Origin: Dasyornis broadbenti
Lineage: Eukaryota; Chordata; Aves; Passeriformes; Dasyornithidae
NCBI GenBank assembly: GCA_013397935.1
Contig: VZRN01005005.1
Location: forward strand, 656,249 to 720,248
Direction: 5' to 3'
Length of the DNA stretch: 64,000 nucleotides
Below the pieces are notes generated by a model. It did no database searches and was not told the DNA's origin. It saw only the letters and a list, made by a program, of their open reading frames with translations. Shown in pieces: positions 47,110 to 57,616 of the stretch (the first letter of the stretch is position 1; every line of letters starts with the position of its first letter). A program made the position numbers and the translations under genes.

Positions 47110-50100
47110 CTCTTCCACAGGTTAAATGCATTTAAGAAAACTATGAGTTCAGTTTCCCCTCTGCACTCAGCTAGAAAGGGATGTTTGTGCAGCAAAATAG
47201 CAAAGAGCTCCGATCTAAGAAGCTTGAGCACAGCCCGAGGGCAACTGCGCTCTTGCATTGAACCGGCACAGCAATGTACAGAAATGGGAAACTTCAGCTG
47301 AAAGCAGAATTCACATCCCAGGGGCCTCTGGGCTCTGTTACCCAGGTCACACATTCTTAGCACTCTGTGAAACATTCAAAGCAAGACAGGCAGCTGTCCT
47401 GCCAGACTCTTACCACTTGCAGGCTCACATGCATAGGCAGCTCTCACAGCCTCACTCAAGATGTTCTGAGGGGCAGTCACCCTCTGCCAGCCAAGCCCGC
47501 TGCAGGCTCGAGCACAGAGGACCTTGAAGGGACGTCTCCAGATACCTCCTGTAAATAAACACAGCCCAAAATTGGGTGTTAGACTGGTTACACATCCCCA
47601 GAACCAGGCTGGGCACTGGCACTGCAGTGACTTGCAGGAACACTCATCTGGAGGTTCTGTAAGCCATGGCAGCTGTGGGGAAAACAGGGACAAGTCCTTA
47701 GGACAGGCAGGTTCCTGCCTCTCTTTTGGAAGAAGGCTTAAAAATGCTAACCCCAAAGCCCCCAGAACAGAGACAGCCCAGCACTACATCTCCAGGAAGC
47801 TAAAGGACAGCAAGGCGAGAGATGACAGCTCAGAGGCAGCTGAGCAGAGCAACACTGGAGCTGCCAGAGCTCCACTCAGCACAGCAGCACCAGACCCCAA
47901 CTGCCACTGCCAGTGGGAACAGCATCAGCAGAGCCCTGCAGACCAAGGGGCTCAGGACCAAACCATCCTGAGCCTCCCTCATTTTAGGATTTCTTTTTTC
48001 CCCTCAAGCCACTTTTCAGTCACTGAAATCCTTTTATAAGTCTGGAAGCCCTTGTGCTTTGGTGTCTCTCCAGGAGCTTCACAGCCATCGAAAGAGAAGA
48101 ATTCTACTGAATTCTCCCCATTCCTCTTTTCAACTCCCTGTCATGCAGACACCGAATCTCTGAGGCAGAGGAGCTCAGCCTGGGACCCAAGCCTTGTTTC
48201 ACACTAAATTTGGTCTGCCAGACATCCAAAAAAAGATCACATCAATCATTCTGCTTCAGAGCTGGTTTCTCAGCATGGAAAATTACATTTCCTACATGTA
48301 CCTAATGCATGAAAAGCTTTGAAAGGTCAAAAAATGAAGCCATCAATTTATCACAAAAAGTAACTTCCTATGAAAGCTGCTGAAAGCCTGGGCTCTCCAG
48401 TGCAAACACTCCACCTAGAGCCTGCCTGCCCAGGGCTGCCGGCACCAGTGGGTGCAGCCTGACGTGGCCATGCCCACAGCTCTGAAGGGGACCCAAGCAG
48501 ACTTTGGGTGGCACAGCCTGCCCTGCCTGTCCTTTGGGCACCATCCTGGAGCAAGGTCACCCCTGAGGCGAGCCCAGCCAGCAGCATCCTGTCCCTGGTC
48601 CTAAGCGACAACACACGGCTGAGCAAAGCACGGGTGCACCTGCAAGGTGTGAAAACTCTTGGACGGCACCTGAACTCCCAGTCACACTGCCAGCACTTCC
48701 TTCTGGAAGGGAGAGGAGGCGCAAGGGAGCCTGAGGCCCCCAGGCACACAGGACCCTCTCCCACCCAGCAGCTGAAGGGGAGCAGAGACCACAGTAACTG
48801 GTTCCACCTGAGCAACAGCATCCAGCCCACCCTGTAACTCTGCCCAGGACAATGCAGTGCCACTGGGATGGCAATACTGTCCCCCAGTCCTGTGTCCATC
48901 CTCCAGCTCTGTGGCCTTTCCTCATACCTTTTTGCATCCCAAAAAAAAAACCCAAGCAGTGCCAACTAAAGCAGGATTTGGTCCACATGCTCTCATCCTG
49001 GCCCAATGAGACACAGGTAAAGTGTCTCACAGGTAAGCGAGAGGCTCCTGCAGCATTTGCTGAGCAGACAGGCACAGAATGCAGGAAAGCAGAGACAGCA
49101 TCATGGGGCTGCCCGGGCCCAGGAGCCACAGGGGTTGGCACTCGTCCCTTCCTGCCTTAGGGCTGCAGCAAACAGGCTGTGGCATTTCACAGAGCCTCAG
49201 CAGGACACAGCATCCCTCACCTGCCACAGCTCACCAGAGATGTCAGTTAACATCTCAACTTTACAGCTGGGAAAAACTTGAAGCAAGCTGGAAGGGAAGG
49301 GCAAGTGCAGCCTGGAGAGGATGCAGGCTGCAAGGAGCAGAAACTCCAGCCCAGAAACTCCAGCACAGCTCTGGCCCTTGCTGCCATCCTGGGGCTGGGG
49401 AAGCTGCCAACACTCATTTCTCCTCTGGGGACAGGCATAGCCCCACAGGCAGTGGCTGCAGTCATGCCCCAGCACTGCTGCACCTGACAGCAGCCAGGCC
49501 CTGCCAGCGCTCCCCCAAGGGTGTCCCCTTGTCCCCGCCAGCTCCTGCTGCCAGGAGCCGGGACAGACAGGGCTGTTGGTGCCACTTTGGTTCAGCTCCC
49601 TGCCACAGGTGACATTCTCTGCAGCTCTGCCCCCAGACACTGCCTGGGATTCCCCAGCCCCTCCACTGATGGCTCCAGATGCACGGCCTCTGCCCCAGTC
49701 CTGCACAGCTCCCCTGCAATTCCCAACCCCAGCTATGCTGCACGTGGAGGGCAGGGACAGGAATTACCACAGCTGAGCTCTCTGCAAATGCTGATTACTT
49801 GCCCTCTTAAAAAATCAAATCCTTAGAGCTAACAAGAAGAGTGTTTGCTCTCGAGTTAAGGTTTGCTGGAGGCAAGGGGTAAGAATTGATATTCCCATTG
49901 CCATAATGCCTGTCACGCTGGGGAGAACATGTGACCCCTCTCTGATCACTCTTTTAACCATCCTGGAGGAACACACAGGATGTTGTCACCAAGCTCTCTC
50001 CCAGAGGAACACCCCAGGCTCCCCATGAACATCACAGCAGGTGTGATGGAGAAAGTTCTGATAGCTCCTGGCACTGCAGAGGATGGAGAGACCTCATCCC

Positions 50101-51639
50101 AAAGAGGCCGCTCTCCAGGAACAGACACCAAGGTGACATCACTGTCCCTGCAGGGCTCTGGCTCTCTGTGGAGCAACCTCACCAAGGGCATTTACCTTCC
50201 CTACACCTCCAGCTCCCCTCCTGGCACTGGGGAAGATCATCTGAGACTGACACAGCTCCAGGGTGCAAACAGGAATGGCTGCAGGCTCCCTGGGGCTCGG
50301 AATCGTTTGAACAATTGTCAGCATAAAAATAGACGTGGATTTTCACTTAGCAGAAGGGGAGCAGGAAGGTCTTGAGTAAGCCAAGTAATTCATCCAACTG
50401 TTATGAGAAATATTAACTTTTCATAACTTTAGACGAGACAAGTCACTTTAAAATAAGATTTATCAGCAAAGCCCAGCTTTGGTGAAGTGCAAGCTGCAAA
50501 AGTCAACTTTCAGGTACCCAGGGACAGGCTGGGATAGGAAATTTCCCACCTACCTTTTAGGGAAGAAAAACAGTTTTTCAGCAAGTTCTGAACTCCTCAG
50601 AATGTAGGACAACTTCCAGGGACCACAAGGGAGTTCTCAGTGCCCCAGTAAAATTAATTCAGGGAAATCAGGCAGAACAGCCACACCCCAGAGCATGATA
50701 CCACTGGGAGAAGCCCAGCCTTAAGAAGAACAAAGCAAATTTCCCTGGGTTTAATTAATTTTGGGGTTACTGTTTGACAGGTAAGATGTTTATGATAAAG
50801 AAGGAAGACAAATCACCCCCTCCTGATTTTCCTGCTGGAGTTGTCAGTTGAGAGCAAAACCAGCACCCCTGGGGGAAAGATAACAGGGAAAAGTGAGTCC
50901 TGAGCACCGCACTGCATCATCCCTTTTGGAGGGGAATCGACAGGAAAACTGAGCATGAGACAAACACAAACTGCTCCTTCACTTGCACATTTTCCAGTGG
51001 TGTAAACAGGCACGCAGCCAACCCAAGGACCAGCTCCAGGTTGCTCATCCCTGCTTTGAAGCATCCTGCTGACTCCACGCCTAAGGAATCAATGTCCAGC
51101 ACTCACCTCCTCAGTATTTATTTCTATAAAACACACACAATTTGTTGCTCCTCTTCAAGAATGAGCTGTCCAAGGAGCACATCTGCACATGCTGTATTCT
51201 CAGGGGAGCAATTTCTGCTGTTTTGGCTGGCTGCTCTTCAATGCCACCTGCTTGAGAAATTCCCTTGTTCCCCCATTCTGAGGCAAACCTGAGGAAATCT
51301 CAGCTCTCACCAAGAGAGGAGGAAAATCAGAGCTGCTCCACACACTGACAATCCATGGCTGCAGAAGCCAGGACAGCAGCCAGCAGGCTGGGAAGCAAAC
51401 AGACCGCTGCCGGCACCGCTGCCTCCCTGGAGGTCACATTTTCTACGGAAATCTCGAAACTAAAGGAAAAAAGCCCTAGTGATGGAATGAACCTGCCAGA
51501 TGAGGAAGCCTCTGGGCACACAGCATGGACCGGGATTACTGCGGGACCCGCTGCTCGAAAGAGCAAATCTCCTCCGAAACCAAGGCAGCAAGAGAGACAG
51601 CGAAATCGTCCTTTAAAGTGAAAACCTACTAAGGAGAAA
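47110..51639. other. Non-coding stretch with candidate minus-strand exons
   Basis: No protein is recognised. Strong minus-strand splice-site pairs frame 47,414-47,548 and 51,107-51,277. A minus donor (AAAAG|GTAGGT) lies at 50,553. The 50,380-50,820 and 49,800-49,900 parts are AT-rich. See findings for the gene hypothesis. Confidence 0.4.
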
Positions 51640-52450
51640 AGGCGCTGGCGGCAGAGCAGCCCCGGCCCCCGCCGCGCTGCAGGGCAGCAGCGCCAGGCAG
51701 GCTCTATTCACGCGAAAGGACTGAAATCGAACAGCAAAACAGCATTGCAAGAGCATGAAGTAATCCCACCCCTGCAGTTCGTGTTTTCCTACTCAATTAG
51801 CTACTCCAAGTGTAAGAGGGAAAAGGGAAAGGGAAAAAAAATTAAAACGTGCTGCAAAGCCAGGAGATATTTTGCAACACCCGGGCTCCTGCAGCAGAGC
51901 CCCGCGCTCCCGACAGCCACGGGCGAGGCGGGGGCACCTCCGAGGAAGGGAGGAGAGGAGGGGGAAAGGGAAGAGAAGAAGGGAGAAAGGGGAGAAGCCC
52001 GCTCACTTGCTCCGCCGTCCCTCGGGGCCGTCCCGCGGCGCAGCCGGACCGCACAGCCGGGATGNGCACAGCCCAGCCCGCCCCGCCCCGCCCCGGGATG
52101 CTCGGGGGCCAGGATGGAGCCGCCGGAGCCGGGAGCGCAGCGGGTTCGGAACGCGCAGCCCCGGGGAGCAGAACCCCCCGGCCGGACACGCAGCGGCTCC
52201 CCGGGGCACAGCGGCGCTTACCGTGCCTCAGCCGGCTCGGCAACTCTCTGCTCCGTCGCAGTTCGTTCCCGAGTTTAACAAACCGGGTTTAAATCGCTGT
52301 TTAAAGCGCTGGGAGGGAGCAGGAAGCACCAAAGCTCCCCGAGACTGCCCGAGGGCAAGGGAAGCGCTCGGAGCTGCTCCGAACCCCGCTGGGCACGGGC
52401 GCAGCCCCTCCACCCCCCGCCCGCGCTTCCCGCTGGAAATCGTCCTGTGG
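51640..52450. promoter_or_regulatory. CpG island, probable promoter
   Basis: A dense CpG and GC-rich block, core 51,888-52,445, with a smaller cluster at 51,640-51,715. It includes CCCGCCCCGCCCCGCCCC at 52,078-52,095, a run of overlapping Sp1-type GC boxes and a potential G-quadruplex on the minus strand. A 60-base pure-purine tract at 51,937-51,997 precedes it. One undetermined base (N) is at 52,065. On the minus strand a splice donor, CACG|GTAAGC, has its exon edge at 52,222, so a first exon read leftward is plausible. A weaker plus-strand donor (GAAA|GTAAGG) is at 52,515. No TATA box is seen, as usual for this promoter class. The frames through it are Pro/Arg/Gly-rich with no domain. Confidence 0.7.
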
Positions 52451-54498
52451 CTTTTCTTAGTTCTTAAGTGGCTCGGAGTCTGGAGACATCTGCTAGAGCA
52501 GGATGCTGGAGAAAGTAAGGCTCTGTCACAGGCTAGATGTTAATTTTAAACGGTGCAAAACCACTGGGCTGGTGAACAGAAAGAGGCAGGATGCTGTGGG
52601 TGCAGGCAGGACAGACTCTGCTCCGCAAGCTCACGTGTGAAGTCCCCTTGCATCAAAGCAGGGAGCCAGACCCGCTTGGGGATTTCTGCTACTCTCAGAG
52701 AAGCCAGAGCATCAAGGAGTCACACTGCTTTGCCATCACTACAAACCGCTTTGAGAGCTGCTGCTTCTGCCTGTGCTCCCTCCATCCCTGCTGATCATTT
52801 CCTCTCCTCTCCACCGCTTGCCCTGCTTTCCACTGGTGATGCAGCTGGAGCTTGCAGCACCCAGCCCCTCTGCACCCCTCGGGCACCTGCCTGGGGGCAC
52901 CTGCAGCCCCAATCCATCTGCAGCCCCCAGTGCCTGCAGCCCCAGCCCCTCCAGACACAGCCCAGCCTTGCCACAGCATCCACCTGCACTGAGGCACAGG
53001 GAGGGCACACAGCTCCGACGGTTTGGGCAAGAGCTTTCGTGCCCCCACTGTGTGCTGGGGCTGCACATCGCTGTGTGCCAGTGTCGTGGGCATCAGCTCA
53101 GTCACCTGCCCCAAGGACAGACCCCTGGCACCACCCTGCCCTGCAGCTCAGAGCTGCAGTGCTGAACAACAGCGAGCTGCAGGCTGCTCTCTGATCCTGC
53201 TGTGCTGCCCCGGCCCCATGCACATGGATGCAGACTGAAGCAGGGTCAGGGTCTCTTTGTGCAGACTCATCAGCCAGCCCAAAAACTGGCTTTGCCTTTT
53301 TGCTGAAGCTAGATGAGGTTTTCTTAACAATGTCCACTTGCATGGGCACTGCAGGGTGGGCTGGAAATCATGGGAGAGTAAGAACACAGTGCCTCCCTGG
53401 ACAAAACAAATGATGTGAAGTCCAGAACACACTATATACACCTCTGTTAAATTCAGGCAGGGAACTGCCTGAATTTCCTTGCTCTTCCCATTGGTATTTT
53501 GTGCACATCCACCTGCCATGCTGCAGAGCCACAGAGCATTTAATTCCAGTTAAAAAATTCTAAGAACACTCACACAGTGGTGATGGGTGTCAGCAACCTC
53601 TGCTGCCAGCCCTAGGTTTATGTGACTGCCTGTTATTAGCAAGATTTGGAGGTTAAGGCTGCTGGGATTTACCAGTGGAGATAAATGTGCTGATGGGCAG
53701 CCCAAGGAGCACCTGTGAAACCCTGTTAGCATTAAGCTCTGTGCGGGGAGTAGCTGGGCCACATCCATCTGTCTCTGAAACACCATCACCCTCTCACTTC
53801 ACATTCAAAACTTAAGCACACGAAGTAAAACACGTGATTTAATCGGGGGGAAATACACTCTGGGATGAAGAAAGAGACAGTGCAGTAAAATGATCCCCTG
53901 AGAATGGTAAATGCATTTTTCTTTGTATGATTAAACAGAAAAAAACCTCACTAAAGGCCTGTGTCTGGCAGAGGACCTGTGGTGTATACTGGGCTCCCAA
54001 GCCAAAATGCTTGAGGCGTGCTCCGGATAAGGAAGGAAAAATGCTTTCCCTCTCAGTCAAGAGCACCCTTGGTGCAAAGCATTGGCACCAAGAGAGAGCT
54101 GGTGGGTGGAAGTGGCTCCTCACAGGGGCTGGGGCTGAGCAGTTGCTCAGAGAGGCTGAGCCTGAGCCTCCAAACTGCACAGAGGGCAGGTGCTGACCCA
54201 CACAGCAATTAATGGCACGGGGTGTAAAGAGAAGGGGCTGAAAGGCTCTCCCGGGAGCACTGCACAGCCCTTGGGGCATGCTCCACCCCTCACGGACTCT
54301 GCCCCAGGTGCTCCTGAGGAGGCCATGAGGGGAATGGTACCGGGCACCTCCAGCACCCAGTCTGGAGGGCCAGAATGTGCCTTTCCTGAAAGCCAAGTAA
54401 TGCCCAGGTCTCAAGACAAGTGAAAGGAAACAATGAATGCTGATGGGCTTTTCGGCTTAATTGATTTTAGGTTATCTCAAATATTACTGTTCAATAGG
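52451..54498. other. Non-coding stretch downstream of the CpG island
   Basis: No recognisable exon. It includes a small three-copy CTGCAGCCCC-type minisatellite at 52,901-52,950. The overlapping plus and minus frames in 52,553-53,200 are Ser/Pro/Cys-rich without domains. Confidence 0.45.
52901..52950. repeat. Three-copy 16-17-base minisatellite
   Basis: Units starting CTGCAGCCCC begin at 52,901, 52,918 and 52,934 and differ in their last bases. It lies in C-rich sequence and has no coding implication. Confidence 0.65.
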
Positions 54499-54926
54499 GC
54501 CCCAAAGATGCTCTGCGGGCTGGAGGCCCTCACCTACAAAGCCAGGCTGAGAGCTGGGGGTGCTCACCTGGAGAAGAGAAGGTTCCGGGAGACCTCAGAG
54601 CCCCTGCCAGGGCCTAAAGGGGCTCCAGGAGAGCTGGAGAGGGACTGGGGACAAGGAATGGAAGGACAGGACAAGGGGGAATGGCTTCCCACTGATAGAG
54701 AACAGGGTTGGATGGGATATTGGGAAGAAATTCTTCCCTGTGAGAGTGGTGAGGCCCTGGCACAGCTTGCCCAGAGCAGCTGCGGCTACCCCAGCCATGG
54801 AAGTGTCCAAGGCCAGGTTGGACAGGGCTTGGAGCAGCCTGGGATAGTGGAAGGTGTCCATGGCAGGGATGGAATGGGATGAGCTTTAAGGTCCCTTCCA
54901 ACCCAAACAATTCCGTGATTCTGTAA
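54499..54926 (+). mobile_element. CR1 LINE fragment, 3' end
   Basis: One of the longest and cleanest CR1 3' ends here: CTGCGGGCTGGAGGCCCTCA, GTGCTCACCTGGAGAAGAGA, GGGATATTGGGAAGAAATTC, GGATAGTGGAAGGTGTCC, TTAAGGTCCCTTCCAACCCA and a terminal GTGATTCTGTAA. It is 5'-truncated with no intact frame. Confidence 0.95.
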
Positions 54927-57535
54927 TTCACCACTCTGCTTCAGCAGGGAGACAAGGCTGCTGCAAAGACCTGTGATGGTGCCATGAGCATCCTTCTCCC
55001 TCCAATCAGTGACTGCCAGTGCCCCTGTCTGGCCAGTCATGGCTGGCTCCACTTGCCTTCTGTGCAGGCCAAACCCCACCACGTCTGCGTGGTGGCTGTG
55101 GGAGCACAGCAGACCCCAGCCAGCGAGGGGTGCCCATGTCCCAGCACAGATCAGAGCACAGTGGGCTATAGATGTTGGGGTCAGTTGAGCCTAACCCCTT
55201 GGAGCAGCAGGCAGGTCTGCAGCTGGGATCCTTCCGTTGGCCCAGGGTGCTGTCTCAGGTAACCCCATGAGGCTGAGAGCCCTCACCTCCTCAGGGAAAC
55301 ACAGCTCATTCTGGGTTACCCTTCTAAACCTTAAGAATTCTGAAGTCAAAGGAGTAGCACCAATTCCACTGGACATCATGAATCTGCATACAAATGCTGA
55401 TGGAGCTTAATTGGCTTAATTTATTGAATTGGTTGATAAAACCAGTTAATATGGTTTAACTAGTGTATAAAATAAATCTCCTTTGAATATATTATTTGTC
55501 TCGATTTTACAAGCCTCCATAACACTCTCCCAACACACTATTCCTATTTTGGATTGATTCTCCAGACAGTTGGACACAGTGGCTCTTAACCTCCCTCCAG
55601 GCAGCTCTAAATCTGCTGTGGAACACTGGGTTAGCAGAAAAATAAACTATAATGAACACTGAGCATCTCTCACTTTCCAGTGCTCTGTAAGCTTATGAAG
55701 AACAATGATTCCACAATGGCAGGGCAGCCTCGTGGACAAGTCTTCCTGAATGAGTTGCTTTTTCAGGGCCAAGACACGAGCCGTGCTTTAAAGTCACTCT
55801 CCGTGTGGTGTGCGAGCCTGACAACACCAACATCAACGCTGGCACTGCACCCTGAGGCCAAATCCGTCCCTGGCAGTTCAGCTCCAAGGAGCCTGATGCA
55901 CGTGCGCTCCTGTTTATCCATCCTGCTTCAAACACGGTATTGGTAACCCTGGCCCGGGGTTACAGATGAGACAACGACAAATCATCACATTTAACACACC
56001 TGCTCTGCTTCTGAGACACTTGCTGGGCTTTATCTTCTGCTCATCAGAGACAGCACCTTCCCTACAAGCCCCCTTCCAATAAATGATGTTTACATATAAG
56101 TGTCTATAAAGCATAAACCATGTTCATGTTTATGCTGTCTGTGGTTTGAGACCCAGCTACAAAACCTTGTCAAACTCCTCTCTTACTTTGCAGGCTTCCA
56201 TTTCCAGGACTTCAGACACAGCTAACAAGCAGGGTTTATAATGAAGACAGCTCCTAATGAGCTGACACAAAATGCAGCGCTGGATCATACTTGCTTTGAG
56301 AAGAACTGATCAAAGCCCTGTGCTTTCTGGTTGGAGAGCATAATTAACAACAATTTCTAAAAAGTCAAGTTTGGGTTGATTAAAAATGCTATCTGACAGC
56401 TCAAGAGTGTTGAGGTGTCTCGTGATCTGCAGCACAGGTACAGCATAAACTCAGCGTGGTGTCCCTCCTCCCCAGGCAGGAGAAGGGCTTTTGTTCCTTT
56501 CCCAGCAGGCTGCAACCCCTTGGGTTTGCAGGGCAATGGATCTGCCCCGGGAGGGCTCAGAGGGCTATGGGACCATCCCTCTGTGAGCAGCAGGAGCTCA
56601 GGGCTCTCATGCTGCCCTTGGTCCCACTTCCAGAGAGGTCTGGCACATCTGGTGCATCCTCACATCTGGTGGGGATGGAGGGGTCTGATGGCAGCAGCAG
56701 CAGCAGGTAGAGAGCCTGCTCCAAGCAAGCAGGCAGTCTTTAGAGTGGTTTGGGAGATTCCTGCCTCGGAAGAAGAGAAATGAAAGGAATGAGAGCTGCT
56801 GAATCCTCTTCAGTCTTCAACACAACCAGGTCAAGGCATTTCTTTGATCCTGAGCTCTGAGTTTCTTGCCAGGCCACAGACTCTCGGGTGATGTCCAAGT
56901 AATTTGCTCCCTGGATTCACTCCTGCCCCCGGCAACGCAAAAGCAATCCTCCCTTTCTGGACTCCCACTCCACCTTGAGATCCTCCTGCTTCACTCCTCA
57001 GCCATGTGAGGTTTAGAACACACAAACAGACACATTTGACCAAACAGACCGCTGCACAAATTTCTGAGCACACCACTGATACCTCCCACGCCTGGCAGGG
57101 AGAGGGAGCTGCTGGGAAAAACCACAGGCACCTGAAAGCAGCGCTCCGTTCATCTGTCCTCCTCCTTCAGGAAAAGTGCCACGGCTGTGGCCGGTTCCCT
57201 CTTGCTCTGGGTCCTGCTGAAGCCGACTTCACCTGGCACAAGAAAATTCTTTGTTCCCAGTTTCCAGTACCTCTCAGCCACTCTGTCCACACCCTGCTCC
57301 AGCTTGCAGGAGAGCACAGCCTTTTCCCAGGTGATTTCATTGTCAGGGGAACATCATCCCCGACAAACCACATCAGCACAGTCACAGTGAGCCCCTTATC
57401 TGGAGCTTTTGAAACTGAATGGAGGCCGTGGCCACTGTTGTAAGGGAACTACAGAACTACTTTGTCAGCTCAACTTAGAGACAAAAACTGGAAACAAAGG
57501 CGGTGAAACACTTTCCTGGTACCTGATCTAGTAAG
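54927..57535. other. Non-coding stretch, partly AT-rich
   Basis: 55,380-55,520 and 56,060-56,420 are AT-rich. A nine-base-arm inverted repeat occupies 56,110-56,136 and a (CAG)5 run lies at 56,692-56,706. No gene or interspersed repeat recognised. Confidence 0.45.
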
Positions 57536-57616
57536 TGGCATCCTTGCCCATGGCAGGGCGGGTTGAGACAAGATGAAATTTAAGGTCCCTTCCAGATGAA
57601 ATCATCCTGTGAGTCT
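57536..57616 (+). mobile_element. CR1 LINE scrap, last 80 bases
   Basis: GGCATCCTTGCCCATGGCAG, GAAATTTAAGGTCCCTTCCA and a decayed CATCCTGTGAGTC follow the CR1 3' terminus, with the ACCCAAAC block diverged. Confidence 0.82.
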
